A DNA stretch of 64,000 nt, from the NCBI RefSeq assembly GCF_900114255.1, contig NZ_FOSL01000018.1:1-64000 (forward strand), given 5' to 3'. This DNA is from Neomesorhizobium albiziae (GTDB taxonomy: Bacteria; Pseudomonadota; Alphaproteobacteria; Rhizobiales; Rhizobiaceae). The notes beneath the pieces were generated by a model. The model was not told the DNA's origin, ran no database searches, and saw only the letters and a list, made by a program, of their open reading frames with translations. Position numbers and translations under genes: made by a program. Numbering within the stretch: the stretch's first letter is position 1; every line of letters begins with the position of its first letter. This document shows, piece after piece, positions 34,294 to 43,327 of the stretch.

Positions 34294-35912
34294 CAGCTTG
34301 CCTCCGCCGCTGCCCATTTGCGCAGGATGTGCGCGGTGCGCTCTTCGTTGAGGTCAACCATGCGGGCAAGGCGCTCCTGCGGGGCAGGGCGTATCTTCTG
34401 CCGGAGATCGTCGAGCGGGTTGGATTGCGGCAAGGCGCCGACCGCTGCCGGACCCGCCCCTTCGGGTGTCGGAAGCGACCGCTGCACGTCTTCGAAGCTC
34501 GGCGGAGCGACGGCTGGTTTGCCGAGAGCGGCGGCCAGCGGGCGCAACCCGAACCAGGCCATGAGGAAGACAACCACGACGAACGCCAGCGCATTGATCA
34601 TGGTGCCGACGTGCTGGCTGGCGGCGTCGAAGATGCCCGGTTCGTCGATCGCTTCGCCGTCGAGACCGTCGATGAACTCGACCGCCGACACGTTGATGAC
34701 GTCGCCGCGCGCCTCGGTGAAACCGGTGGCCGAGGCGACGACCTTCTGGATATCGGCAATGCGGGTGTTGATCTGCTCCGGCGTCGCGTCCTTGCCAAGA
34801 ATTGCGGCCAGCCGTTGCTGGTTGACGACGACGGCGATCGACATTTTTTCGACCGTATAGCCGTTGCTGGTGGTGGCGATGCGCTTGGAATTCACCTCAT
34901 AATTGGTGGTCTCCTCCTTGCGTTCGTTCTGTTCGGAGGATTCCGGTCCAGTTGCCGGCGCCACCTGCGCGTCGGGCAGGTTCTGCTCGACGGTGGCGGG
35001 TGCTGCTGTGCTGCGCTGGCTGGCGTTTTCGTTGGAGCGTACAACCTGGACGGAGCGTTCGACGCGCGATTCCGGGTCGAAAATGGTCTCTTCGATCTGC
35101 CGCTGGTCGGTGTTGACGTCGGCCCTGACGCTCGCCCGGAAATTTTCCGGTCCGAGGTAGGGCGCCAGCGCGCGGCGGATGTTTTCCTCGATCTGCATCT
35201 CGACGGTGCGCTCGACATTCATCGTACGGCTGGCGCTGGTGTTGGTCGGATCGTCGCCGGCAGCCAGAAGCGTGCCGCTCGAATCGAGCACGGTCACCTT
35301 GTCGGCGTTCAGGCCGGGAACCGCTGCCGCCACGAGGTGGCGGATCGATGTGGCGTTCTTGAGTGCGTCGGTTTCAGAAGCCTTGATGACAACGGATGCG
35401 GTCGGCTGCTGTTCGTCACGACGGAAGCTGGCGCGTTCGGACATAACGATGTGGACGCGGGCTGCCTTGATGCCGGCGATGGACTGGATGGTGCGGGCGA
35501 TCTCGCCTTCAAGGGCACGAACCCGGGTGATCTGCTGCATGAAGGAGGTGAGGCCGAGCGAGCCGACATTGTCGAACAGTTCGTAGCCGGCGTTGGCGCT
35601 GGTCGGCAGGCCTTTTTCTGCGAGAAGCATGCGCGCCTGCGCCGTCTTGCCGGCGGAGACGAGGATCGTCGTCCCGTCCGAAGCGACGTCGAAGCCGATG
35701 CCGGCTTCCCCGAGCACCAGGCCGATCTGATTCACGTCGGCACGTTCGAGGCCGACATAGAGGGTCTCGTAAGCCGGCCTGTTGAGATAGATCGAGGCGA
35801 CAGCGATGACCGCGAGCACCAGTGCTGCGATGCCGCCCAGCATTGCCAGCCGGCGCGGCCCGAACGCCCTCAGATTGTCGGCAATGTTCTGAATCTGCTC
35901 CGGCACGGACAC
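34293..35912 (-). CDS. fliF: Flagellar MS-ring protein FliF
   Basis: A 539-residue inner-membrane protein. Membrane helices are at about 22-43 and 443-460; between them lies the periplasmic ring-building region, starting with YETLYVGLERADVNQIGLVL and including GLPTSANAGYELFDNVGSLG. The cytoplasmic tail ends in ERLARMVDLNEERTAHILRK, the FliG-binding part. It is the first gene of fliF-fliH-like-motB-motC-fliK-transglycosylase. In Sinorhizobium fliF heads a different group near visN; here it has moved next to the flagellin gene. Confidence 0.95.
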   Translation of the reverse strand: MSVPEQIQNIADNLRAFGPRRLAMLGGIAALVLAVIAVASIYLNRPAYETLYVGLERADVNQIGLVLGEAGIGFDVASDGTTILVSAGKTAQARMLLAEKGLPTSANAGYELFDNVGSLGLTSFMQQITRVRALEGEIARTIQSIAGIKAARVHIVMSERASFRRDEQQPTASVVIKASETDALKNATSIRHLVAAAVPGLNADKVTVLDSSGTLLAAGDDPTNTSASRTMNVERTVEMQIEENIRRALAPYLGPENFRASVRADVNTDQRQIEETIFDPESRVERSVQVVRSNENASQRSTAAPATVEQNLPDAQVAPATGPESSEQNERKEETTNYEVNSKRIATTSNGYTVEKMSIAVVVNQQRLAAILGKDATPEQINTRIADIQKVVASATGFTEARGDVINVSAVEFIDGLDGEAIDEPGIFDAASQHVGTMINALAFVVVVFLMAWFGLRPLAAALGKPAVAPPSFEDVQRSLPTPEGAGPAAVGALPQSNPLDDLRQKIRPAPQERLARMVDLNEERTAHILRKWAAAEAS

Positions 35913-35956
35913 GCGGCTCCCAGACTGGTCATGAAGCGGGACCCTAAACGCCGAAG

Positions 35957-35968
35957 CTTGTGCGAAAA
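35957..35968 (-). promoter_or_regulatory. Flagellar operon promoter-type element upstream of fliF
   Basis: Coding-strand TTTTCGCACAAG, followed by CTTCGGCG and a TTTAGG that could be a -10 box, 45 bases before the fliF start. AAGCTTGTGCGA on the plus strand is the same as in front of flhA. Confidence 0.55.
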
Positions 35969-36000
35969 TGAAATCGGGCCGCGCTCGAAAGCGCGACCCG
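35966..36000 (-). terminator. Intrinsic terminator after the flagellin gene
   Basis: In the flagellin direction CGGGTCGCGCT and AGCGCGGCCCG arms with a TTCG loop are followed by ATTTCATTTTC. It stands 37 bases after the flagellin stop codon and just before the fliF promoter element. Confidence 0.75.
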
Positions 36001-36036
36001 ACGGATTGTTGTTGCCTATTCGTGAGACGGTTCGGA

Positions 36037-37350
36037 TTAGCCGCGGAACAGCGACATGATCTGCTGGGCGCTGCCGTTGGCGATCGACAGAGACTGAATG
36101 CCGAGCTGCTGCTGGACCTGAAGGGCCTGCAGGCGGGTCGACTCTTCGTTCATGTCGGCATCGACGAGGGCGCCAACACCGCGATCCACGGCGCTCATCA
36201 GATCCTTCACGAAGGTCTGCTGCGAACCGATACGGGTCTTGATGGCGCCGAGGTCCGAAGCAGCCGTCGTCACCGCGCTGAGCATGTTTTCGACGCCCTG
36301 CAGGTACTGGCTGAGCTGGCCCGACGTGGCGGCAGTGATGTCGATGCTGGTGGCGTCGACAAAGTTGCCGTTGTCGCTGGAAGCGCCGTTGGCGACGGCG
36401 ATCGTCGCGTTGGGGCCCTTTTCCGTCGTGGTCAGCACGAGAGCGCCGCCGGCGACGCTTGCAGCTACCTTGCTGTCGAGGCCGGCGCTCTTCAGCGCCT
36501 GGGTCATGACAGTCGCCATTTCGGCGGCGCTGGTGACAGCACCGTTGGCCAAGCCGGCGGCGGTGATCGTGTCGCGGTCGATACGGATCGTCTTGGACGT
36601 GCCGCCATTCAGCGTCACTTCGAAGCTGATCGCGTCATTGCCGTCCAGCGCGAAGTTGGCATGCGCGCCGAACGTCGCTGTTGCCGCTGTATCGTCAGCG
36701 GTGCCGGGGAGCGTGTCGGCGCCGACGGTGCCGGCAACCGGGGTCGCCGCGCCGGTATAGATCGCGATGCCTGCGCCGCTCGCTGCCGTCAGGGCGGCGC
36801 CCTTTTCCAGGAGGCCGGCCTGATTGGCATCCCGGTTGAAAAGCGCGGTCTTGGCGGTGTCGACGTCGATGGTGCCGAGCGAGATGGAGCCGTCAGCGCC
36901 GCGCAAGAACGAAGCAACCACCTTGGCAGTGCTGCTCTTGTCGACCGACAGCCAGTTGCCGCCCGAGAAGGAGGCCGACTCGGCGTAGGTCTTCAGGTCG
37001 TTCTGAAGCTCCTTGATTTCGGACTGGATCTTCGACTTGTCGATGTTCGGCTGCGACGCGGTGACCAGCTTCGACTTCAAGGTGTCGAGAGTCTGCTTCA
37101 CCTTGTCCATGGCGGTATAGGCAATGTCGACCTGAGCAGCGCCAAGACCGAGAGCTTCCTTGATGGTGCCCATCGCCTGGTTGTCCGAACGCATCGTGCT
37201 GGCGATCGACCAGTAAGCGGCGTTGTCCGAAGCCTGCGCGACGCGCATGCCGGTGGAGATGCGGCTCTGGGTGGTGGCGAGGTTCTTGTTGGTTGCGTTC
37301 AGGCTCTGGAGAGCCGTCATTGCCGATGCGTTAGTGAGAATGCTGGACAT
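36037..37350 (-). CDS. Flagellin
   Basis: A 437-residue filament subunit, exported without a signal peptide. The N-terminal helices (MSSILTNASAMTALQSLNAT NKNLATTQSRISTGMRVAQA) and C-terminal helices (AALQVQQQLGIQSLSIANGS AQQIMSLFRG) form the conserved D0-D1 core; the middle is Ala/Thr/Gly-rich and variable. ATG 37348-37350 follows AGGACCT; a frame extending to 37389 was rejected. Only one flagellin gene is in this cluster, whereas Sinorhizobium has four side by side. It has its own terminator, and about 240 bases upstream hold its leader and promoter. Confidence 0.95.
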   Translation of the reverse strand: MSSILTNASAMTALQSLNATNKNLATTQSRISTGMRVAQASDNAAYWSIASTMRSDNQAMGTIKEALGLGAAQVDIAYTAMDKVKQTLDTLKSKLVTASQPNIDKSKIQSEIKELQNDLKTYAESASFSGGNWLSVDKSSTAKVVASFLRGADGSISLGTIDVDTAKTALFNRDANQAGLLEKGAALTAASGAGIAIYTGAATPVAGTVGADTLPGTADDTAATATFGAHANFALDGNDAISFEVTLNGGTSKTIRIDRDTITAAGLANGAVTSAAEMATVMTQALKSAGLDSKVAASVAGGALVLTTTEKGPNATIAVANGASSDNGNFVDATSIDITAATSGQLSQYLQGVENMLSAVTTAASDLGAIKTRIGSQQTFVKDLMSAVDRGVGALVDADMNEESTRLQALQVQQQLGIQSLSIANGSAQQIMSLFRG

Positions 37351-37489
37351 AGGTCCTGCCCCTTGTGTGAAATAATTTTCGCGGGACATGCCGGACGTTA
37401 CCGGCGAAGACGGAGCGGCATCATGCCTATGATCCCGCCGTGGGGATCAACCCGTCTGTATCGCTGCACTTATGGTCGGGAATTCCTAC

Positions 37490-37565
37490 CAAAGAGATAA
37501 CGCGATTGTATGAATCTAGCGTGCGGGTTCAGCGCGCGCAACCCTAGATTTCAGCTATCTCTTTG
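37490..37565. repeat. Nested dyad between fliP and flagellin genes
   Basis: Outer ten-base arms CAAAGAGATA (37490-37499) and TATCTCTTTG (37556-37565) enclose AATCTAG (37513-37519) and CTAGATT (37544-37550), with GGGTT/AACCC further in. It may end the fliP operon, serve as an operator pair for flagellin, or form part of its leader. A second hairpin, GATCCC/GGGATC near 37431-37448, lies closer to the flagellin start. Confidence 0.5.
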
Positions 37566-37590
37566 TTTGAACGAATTTTTTCGTGCGCGA

Positions 37591-38322
37591 TCAGGTGAAG
37601 GAGCGAACCAGGCTGCCCACCAAAAGATTCCAGCCATCGATCAACACGAAAAACAAAATCTTAAAAGGCAGGGAAACCACGGTTGGGGGCAGCATCATCA
37701 TGCCCATCGCCATGGTGATGGTGGCCACGATCAGGTCGATGACCAGAAAGGGCAGCACGATGAGGAAGCCGATCTCGAAGCCGCGGCGGATTTCGGAAAT
37801 CATGAACGCGGGGACGAGGATGCGCAGGTCCACGGCCTCTTCCGAAACGGTCTGGCCGCGTTCGCGGGCAAGATCGGCAAACAGCGCAAAATCCTTCTCG
37901 CGGACATTCTTGACCATGAATGCGCGGAAGGGTTCGGCGATCCGCTCCACGGCGACGGTCTCGTCGATCTGATTGTCCATCAGCGGTTTGACGCCGTTGT
38001 TCCACGCCTGATCGAAAGTCGGCGCCATCACATAGAAGGTCATGAACAAAGCGAGGCTGATCAGGATCATGTTGGCCGGCGTCGTCTGCAGCCCGATGCC
38101 GGTGCGCAGGATCGAGAAGGCGATGATAAAGCGCGTGAAGCTCGTCACCATGATCAGCAAGCCGGGTGCGATCGAAAGGACCGTCAGCAATCCGAACATC
38201 TGGATGATGTAGCCGATGGTGGTGCCGTCGGCCTGGCCGATGGCGCCGAGATCGATCTGCTGGGCGTGTGCTGCCGACCCGCTTGCCAGGAGCAGAAGCG
38301 GGAGAAAACGGAGAACTCTCAT
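37591..38322 (-). CDS. fliP: Flagellar export gate protein FliP
   Basis: A 243-residue inner-membrane protein with a cleavable signal (MRVLRFLPLLLLASGSAAHA). The body contains TVLSIAPGLLIMVTSFTRFI and the ILRTGIGLQTTPANMILISL block, plus a C-terminal FLIVLPFLVIDLIVATITMA MGMMMLPP segment, all typical of FliP. It is the last gene of the long DUF1217-to-fliP operon and overlaps fliL by ATGA. Confidence 0.95.
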   Translation of the reverse strand: MRVLRFLPLLLLASGSAAHAQQIDLGAIGQADGTTIGYIIQMFGLLTVLSIAPGLLIMVTSFTRFIIAFSILRTGIGLQTTPANMILISLALFMTFYVMAPTFDQAWNNGVKPLMDNQIDETVAVERIAEPFRAFMVKNVREKDFALFADLARERGQTVSEEAVDLRILVPAFMISEIRRGFEIGFLIVLPFLVIDLIVATITMAMGMMMLPPTVVSLPFKILFFVLIDGWNLLVGSLVRSFT

Positions 38323-38813
38323 TCGAAAATCAAAGTCCGGATCAAGAGTTTCTTGACGGCACCGTCGCTGCGAATCTTCGCGCGCTCCTCAAGGTCTTCC
38401 TTGAGGTGCTGGAAGCCGCTGGCGCCCTCGATCTGATGCAGCTTCACCGAGCGGAGGAAGCCGAGAAGATCTTGGTGGATGTTGTCGGCCAGGTTCTCCG
38501 GCGGCGGCGCGTCGAATGCGAGCGCGACTTCCAGGCGCACCCAGATCTCGTCCGGCGCGGCGAGGTTGGTGGTGATGGGAGGCAGGACCACGATGCTCGA
38601 AAGCGGCGCTCCCGCGGCATGTTCGCCCTCAGCAGCCGGCGCCTGGGCGCTGGCCTCAGCGCCAGGCATCTTGGCGCCGGTGGAGTCGTTGAGATAGTTC
38701 CCCGACAGCCAGCCCATGCCGATCGCCACTGCCGTCACCCCGAGCAGCATCGCGATCTGGATCATCAGCGACGGACCTTGCTTGTGCGGGACGACTTGCT
38801 CGGTGTTGGCCAC
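38319..38813 (-). CDS. fliL: Flagellar basal body-associated protein FliL
   Basis: A 164-residue inner-membrane protein with one helix near residues 16-38 and a periplasmic domain ending AVKKLLIRTLIFE, the usual FliL terminus. It surrounds or supports the stator units. A proline/alanine linker joins the two parts. It lies 16 bases after flgH and overlaps fliP by ATGA. Confidence 0.9.
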   Translation of the reverse strand: MANTEQVVPHKQGPSLMIQIAMLLGVTAVAIGMGWLSGNYLNDSTGAKMPGAEASAQAPAAEGEHAAGAPLSSIVVLPPITTNLAAPDEIWVRLEVALAFDAPPPENLADNIHQDLLGFLRSVKLHQIEGASGFQHLKEDLEERAKIRSDGAVKKLLIRTLIFE

Positions 38814-38829
38814 TTTCAGCCGCGCTCCA

Positions 38830-39528
38830 CTAGAAGGGCAAGACGTTGTCGAGGAACTGCTGGCCGTATGGCGGCTGCTGCACTTCCGTCAGGCGGCCGC
38901 GGCCGCCGTAGGAGATGCGGGCCTCGGCGATACGCTCGTAGGAAATCGTGTTCTCGCCACCGATGTCGGATGGCCGAACGATGCCGGCGATCGTCAGGAT
39001 CCGCAGTTCCGCGTTGACGCGGACCTCTTGCGATCCCTGTATCATCAGATTGCCGTTGGGCAGAACTTCGGTGACCACGGCGGCGACCAGCAGGTCGATG
39101 GCTTCCGAACGCTCGGTGGCGCCGGCGCCTGCGCTCTCGGTGCCCGAATGGATGTCGGCATCGCCTTTGCCGGAAGTCTTGTAGCCGTCCCATTCGAGCC
39201 CGGCGCTGAAGCCCAGGCTGCGGTTGGCGGTGCGGCTGCGCTCGGATTCGTTCTTGAACTTCGCCCGGTCCTTGATGGAGATGCGGACTGTAAGGATGTC
39301 ACCGGCCAGGAACGCACGGCGGTCGGTGAATAGCCGGCTCTGGCGATCGTCCCACAGCGAGAAGCGTTTGACCGGCGCGGCGGGCTGTTCGGGATAGGTA
39401 TAGACCGACTGGGCGGCGCCGACACCGGTTCCGACAGCAGACATCCTCGGCGGAATGCCGATCTCGTTGTTCGATGTGCAGCCGGCGAGAGCGGCAAGCG
39501 CGAGCGCGGCGAAGGCATAGAGTCTCAT
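38830..39528 (-). CDS. flgH: Flagellar L-ring lipoprotein FlgH
   Basis: A 232-residue outer-membrane lipoprotein. The lipobox LAALAGC gives Cys17 as the first mature residue. The body shows LFTDRRAFLAGDILTVRISI and the late NLMIQGSQEVRVNAELRILT, then GGRGRLTEVQQPPYGQQFLD, all FlgH hallmarks. ATG 39526-39528 overlaps the motE stop (ATGA); the longer in-frame extension inside motE was rejected. Confidence 0.94.
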   Translation of the reverse strand: MRLYAFAALALAALAGCTSNNEIGIPPRMSAVGTGVGAAQSVYTYPEQPAAPVKRFSLWDDRQSRLFTDRRAFLAGDILTVRISIKDRAKFKNESERSRTANRSLGFSAGLEWDGYKTSGKGDADIHSGTESAGAGATERSEAIDLLVAAVVTEVLPNGNLMIQGSQEVRVNAELRILTIAGIVRPSDIGGENTISYERIAEARISYGGRGRLTEVQQPPYGQQFLDNVLPF

Positions 39529-40103
39529 GTCGGGTCTTTCTCGCGCGCCGCGCTTGCCATTATACCAGTCAGCATCGCGGCGGCCTTGCGTTCCATCTCG
39601 TTGAGGATCACGCCTGCCTGCCGGGAATCGAGCTTCATCAAAATGGCGGCGGCGAGTTCGGCGTCGACTTCGGCAAGCCGCTCTGCGGCGGCATCCGGAC
39701 GCATGCGGGAATAGATCTTGATGACGCCTTCCTCGGCCTCGGCCATGAAGTCGTTGCGACGCTTCAGCCATCCCTCGTATTCGGCGCGCTTTTCCTCGAG
39801 CACCTTTATGCGCTTGTCGATTTCGCCTTGCAGCGTCTGGAGTTCTTGCGCCTGAAGCGCGTAACGGCGGTCGCGCGCGGCGTCTGCTATGTTGGAGCAG
39901 AAGCGCTGGATCTCGGTGGCTGGCTCTGTACCGGTTGCGGGTGCCGCGGCGGTTATCACGGGCGCGTCGCCGACGCTGCGGGTCGCGACATTCGGCGCCG
40001 CCGCCTCGGTGGCCGCAGGCTGCGCGCCGAGCAAAAGCATAGCGGCAAAGGTGCAGGCGACCGGCGCCGCCTTGCGAAACGTTGTTGAGGGCAGCGCAAT
40101 CAT
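39525..40103 (-). CDS. motE: MotE, chaperone for MotC
   Basis: A 192-residue periplasmic protein. A signal sequence (MIALPSTTFRKAAPVACTFA AMLLLGA) is followed by a linker, a coiled coil (YALQAQELQTLQGEIDKRIK) and a helical domain like the MgtE N-terminus (IYSRMRPDAAAERLAEVDAE). In Sinorhizobium MotE helps MotC fold in the periplasm. ATG 40101-40103 has AGGTG six bases upstream; a GTG at 40112, directly after the flgI stop, is an alternative. Order flgI-motE-flgH matches Sinorhizobium. Confidence 0.9.
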   Translation of the reverse strand: MIALPSTTFRKAAPVACTFAAMLLLGAQPAATEAAAPNVATRSVGDAPVITAAAPATGTEPATEIQRFCSNIADAARDRRYALQAQELQTLQGEIDKRIKVLEEKRAEYEGWLKRRNDFMAEAEEGVIKIYSRMRPDAAAERLAEVDAELAAAILMKLDSRQAGVILNEMERKAAAMLTGIMASAAREKDPT

Positions 40104-40112
40104 CTTACGCAC

Positions 40113-41315
40113 CTATTGCACGACGAGATCGGCTTGCAGGGCGCCTGCCGATTTGATGCCCTGCAGGATGGCGATGATGCCGTCAGGCTTCACGCCAAGG
40201 CGATTGAGGCCGGCAACCAGCGTCTCCAGATCGGGTCCGTCGAGAAGGGCGACCTTGGAATCGGGCCGATCGGCCTGAATATCCGTGAAGGGCTCCTCCG
40301 CCGTCTGGCCGCGCGAGAACGGCTCGGGCTGGACAACCCGCGGCATCTCCTTGATCCGCACCGTCAGGGTGCCGTGGCTGATCGCGACCTTCGAAATCCG
40401 GACATCCTGGCCGATGACGATGGTGCCGGTGCGCTCGTCGATGACGACGCGCGCCGGTGCATCCGTGGCGACGACCAGGTTTTCCAGCTCGGCGAAGAAA
40501 CGGGCAGGGGAAATGCCCTTCGGCTTGTTGATCAGGACCGTGCGTGCATCCTGCTCGGACGCGAGGCGCTTGCCGAAGCGCTGCCTGGAATATTCGTTGA
40601 TCGCATCGGCAATCATCACCGCGGTGGAGAAATCGGGATTGCGCAGCTGCAATGTTAGCGTACCGAGATCCGCGAATTCGGCGGCGACCTGCCGCTCGAC
40701 GATGGCGCCGTTGGGCACCCTGCCGGCGGTCGGCACGCCTTGCGTCAGCGTCTCGGCGTCGCCTTGCGCGCTGAAACCGGAAACCGAGACGGGACCTTGG
40801 GCCACGGCATAGATCTCGCCGTCGGCGGCCTTGAGCGGCGTCATGATCAGGGTGCCGCCGGTGAGCGACGTGGCATCGCCGAGCGACGAGACGGTTACGT
40901 CGATGCGGGCGCCCGACTGGACGAAGGGCGGCATGTTGGCGGTAACGATGACCGCGGCGACATTCTTGGCGCGCGAACGGCCGCCCTCGGTGGCGATGCC
41001 GAGATTTTCGAGCATCGCTCGGATGGACTGCTCGGTGAAAGGCGAATTGCGCAGGCTGTCGCCAGAACCCGACAGGCCGATGACCAGACCGTAGCCGACC
41101 AATTGGTTGTCGCGGGCGCTTTGCAGCATCGCGATGTCCTTGATGCGCGATATCGGACCGCTGGAAGGACGAAACTGTACTTCTCCACCGCTGTAATCGG
41201 CGGCGAGTTGCTGGTTTTTGCCGGCGCCCTGGGCGGGTTTGCCGTCGGGTCCGTCGGCATGGCCGGCGGTGAGGCCGACAAGTGTGGCCAGGAGCAGAAC
41301 GAATGCACGCTTCAT
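40113..41315 (-). CDS. flgI: Flagellar P-ring protein FlgI
   Basis: A 400-residue periplasmic protein with a signal peptide (MKRAFVLLLATLVGLTAGHA). The segment SRIKDIAMLQSARDNQLVGY GLVIGLSGSGD and the TPLKAADGEIYAVAQGPVSV SGFSAQG block are the FlgI signature; it ends LQGIKSAGALQADLVVQ. It forms the ring around the rod in the peptidoglycan layer with help from FlgA, whose gene overlaps it by ATGA. Confidence 0.95.
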   Translation of the reverse strand: MKRAFVLLLATLVGLTAGHADGPDGKPAQGAGKNQQLAADYSGGEVQFRPSSGPISRIKDIAMLQSARDNQLVGYGLVIGLSGSGDSLRNSPFTEQSIRAMLENLGIATEGGRSRAKNVAAVIVTANMPPFVQSGARIDVTVSSLGDATSLTGGTLIMTPLKAADGEIYAVAQGPVSVSGFSAQGDAETLTQGVPTAGRVPNGAIVERQVAAEFADLGTLTLQLRNPDFSTAVMIADAINEYSRQRFGKRLASEQDARTVLINKPKGISPARFFAELENLVVATDAPARVVIDERTGTIVIGQDVRISKVAISHGTLTVRIKEMPRVVQPEPFSRGQTAEEPFTDIQADRPDSKVALLDGPDLETLVAGLNRLGVKPDGIIAILQGIKSAGALQADLVVQ

Positions 41316-41785
41316 GTGGCGCCGACCCGGATGGTTCCGTCGGCCATCACCGTGCCGGTGAAAGTGTTGCCGCTGTCGATATTGCGGACCTTCACGACAT
41401 CGCCGGCCGAACCAGGCTGCAAGGTCACCGCACTCGCCGAAATCGTCAGCCCGCCATGTACAAACATCACCTGCACGGCGGCACCCTGTTCGACCAGATA
41501 GGCATCGCGCACCGCGTTGACAGCAATGAAGCGGCCGGGCAGCAAGGTACGCCGCGCGACCTTGCCTTCGACCTGCTCGACGACGGTTGCAACGGTGGAG
41601 AGGTCGCGATTCCGGTTGGTGACCGGGACTTCTCGCAGCACATCGAGGCCGATCGTCTCGCCGGGATAGACGACACGGTTGGTGACCACGGCGATCTCCT
41701 GTGCGACCGCCGGCATGGCAAACGCCAGCAGCGCCAACCCGGCGCTTGCGAGAGGTCTTGCGATGCTGGTTCGGCGGAGTGGCAC
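41312..41785 (-). CDS. flgA: P-ring assembly chaperone FlgA
   Basis: A 157-residue secreted protein. A signal peptide ends near AMPAVAQ; then comes the SAF-type domain (NRVVYPGETIGLDVLREVPV) and the C-terminal chaperone barrel ending DSGNTFTGTVMADGTIRVG. Conserved LLPGRFIAVNAVRDAYLVEQ lies in the middle. It assists FlgI polymerisation in the periplasm. It starts six bases after flgG. Confidence 0.92.
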   Translation of the reverse strand: MPLRRTSIARPLASAGLALLAFAMPAVAQEIAVVTNRVVYPGETIGLDVLREVPVTNRNRDLSTVATVVEQVEGKVARRTLLPGRFIAVNAVRDAYLVEQGAAVQVMFVHGGLTISASAVTLQPGSAGDVVKVRNIDSGNTFTGTVMADGTIRVGAT

Positions 41786-41791
41786 GGCCGG

Positions 41792-42580
41792 CTACCGGAT
41801 GTTCTTGGACACGACAGCGGCCATTTCGTCGGCCGCCTGGATGACTTTCGAATTCATTTCATAGGCGCGCTGCGCCGAGATCAGCTCGGTGATTTCCTTG
41901 ACCGGATCGACATTGGAGTTTTCGAGATAACCCTGTTCCACCGTCGCATAGCCTGGGTCGCCGGGTACGCCGACATTGGCGGGGCCGGATGCCGGGGTTT
42001 CCTTAAACAGATTGTCTCCGAGCGGTGCGAGGCCGGCTTCGTTGGCGAAGGTAGCCAGCGTCAGCTGGCCGAGGTCCTGGAGATCTGCCTGATCGTCAAA
42101 CCGTGCGAACACCTGGCCGCTCTTGTTGACGATGACTTCGACCGCGTCGGCGGGAACATTGATCGCCGGGACGACGGGGAAACCGTCTATCGTAACGAGC
42201 TGGCCATTGGCGTTGGTGTTGAAGGCGCCGGCGCGGCTGTAGAGTGTCTCGCCGTCGGCGCCTTCAATCTGGAACCAGCCGGTGCCGGTCAGCGCGAGAT
42301 CGAATTTGTTGCCGGTACTGGTCAGCGATCCTTCGATGTGCACGTTGCGGATGGCCGAGGTCTTGACGCCGAGGCCAATGCTCACGCCTTCCGGGACAAT
42401 GTTCTCGTTGGCGCGGTTCGGTACACCCTGCGGCCGGTCGACCTGATAGAGTAGGTCGGTAAATTCGGCTCGGGCGCGCTTGAAGCCCGTCGTGTTGATG
42501 TTGGCGATGTTGTTGGCGATGACTTCGAGGTTTGTCTGCTGGGCGTTCATGCCCGTGGCGGCGATGGCTAGCGCTTTCAT
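41792..42580 (-). CDS. flgG: Distal rod protein FlgG
   Basis: A 262-residue rod subunit, the standard FlgG length. It begins [20 protein letters not shown] then [20 protein letters not shown] (the rod signature) and ends with [38 protein letters not shown]. It is exported by the flagellar apparatus. It follows fliE by nine bases in the operon. Confidence 0.96.
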   Translation of the reverse strand: MKALAIAATGMNAQQTNLEVIANNIANINTTGFKRARAEFTDLLYQVDRPQGVPNRANENIVPEGVSIGLGVKTSAIRNVHIEGSLTSTGNKFDLALTGTGWFQIEGADGETLYSRAGAFNTNANGQLVTIDGFPVVPAINVPADAVEVIVNKSGQVFARFDDQADLQDLGQLTLATFANEAGLAPLGDNLFKETPASGPANVGVPGDPGYATVEQGYLENSNVDPVKEITELISAQRAYEMNSKVIQAADEMAAVVSKNIR

Positions 42581-42589
42581 CGTGGTTCC

Positions 42590-42910
42590 TCAGATCGCCA
42601 TACGGCTGACTTCGAGATAGGCGGCTACGATCTTGTCGCGGATGGCGACCGCAGCCTGTAGCGATTGCTCGGCGTTCATGACCGCGTCGACCACGTCGCG
42701 GGTCTGGATGTCGCCACCCTGCAGCGTCTGCACGGAAAGCTGTTCGGCGTGCTGAAGATTACCAACTGCGGTTGTGGCGGCATCCGCCAGCGCCGTCGCG
42801 AAGGAGCCACCGACGCTCACACCACCTGCAGCGCCCGCTCCAATCTCGGATACGCCGGCCGGTTCTTTGACCTTGCCAGCGCCGTCGAGCATGCCGATAC
42901 CGGTGATCAT
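42590..42910 (-). CDS. fliE: MS-ring/rod junction protein FliE
   Basis: A 106-residue protein whose C-terminal half carries the FliE pattern DVVDAVMNAEQSLQAAVAIR DKIVAAYLEVSRMAI. FliE is the first exported substrate and links FliF to the rod. It overlaps the flgC stop by TAATG. Length is normal. Confidence 0.93.
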   Translation of the reverse strand: MITGIGMLDGAGKVKEPAGVSEIGAGAAGGVSVGGSFATALADAATTAVGNLQHAEQLSVQTLQGGDIQTRDVVDAVMNAEQSLQAAVAIRDKIVAAYLEVSRMAI

Positions 42911-43326
42911 TACTGGTTCCTCATCAGGTCTATGGTCATGGAGATCAGGTCACGGGCCTGCTTGATGGATTGAAGATTGGCTTCGTAGCCTCGGTTTGCC
43001 TCGCGCATGTCGGCCATTTCGACCAGTACGTTTACGTTGGGCATCTTGACGTAGCCGTTTTCGTCGGCGGCCTCGTGGCCGGGCTGAAACTCGACCGGAA
43101 AGGCGCCCTGATCGCGCGAGACCGATGTCACGTCGACGACGGTGCCGCCGCTGGCGCGGTCGACCTCGGCCGCGAAAGTGATCGTCTTGCGCCGGTAGGG
43201 CTCGGCTCCCGGGGTCTCTCCGGTAGATTGCGCGTTGGCAAGGTTTTCCGAGACGATGCGCAGCCGCTCCGACTGGGCGGTCATGCCCGACGCGGCAACC
43301 TTGAGTGCTGTCGACAACGGATCCAT
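42910..43326 (-). CDS. flgC: Proximal rod protein FlgC
   Basis: A 138-residue rod subunit: it begins [20 protein letters not shown], has the [11 protein letters not shown] signature, and ends [20 protein letters not shown] then [18 protein letters not shown]. Length and ends are typical of FlgC. It starts one base after the flgB stop. Confidence 0.95.
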   Translation of the reverse strand: MDPLSTALKVAASGMTAQSERLRIVSENLANAQSTGETPGAEPYRRKTITFAAEVDRASGGTVVDVTSVSRDQGAFPVEFQPGHEAADENGYVKMPNVNVLVEMADMREANRGYEANLQSIKQARDLISMTIDLMRNQ

Positions 43327-43327
43327 G

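Noticed and set aside
34278-36059. 593-residue plus-strand open frame
   Set aside because: Antisense to fliF; no domain, no ribosome site.
37362-37370. Sixth copy of the flagellar element before the flagellin gene
   Set aside because: TCACACAAG is present on the coding strand but only 12 bases before the start codon, next to the ribosome site, so it cannot be a promoter element at the usual spacing.
37351-37590. Sigma-28 promoter for flagellin
   Set aside because: No TAAA-N15-GCCGATAA-like sequence was found, and no fliA or flgM gene is in the window.
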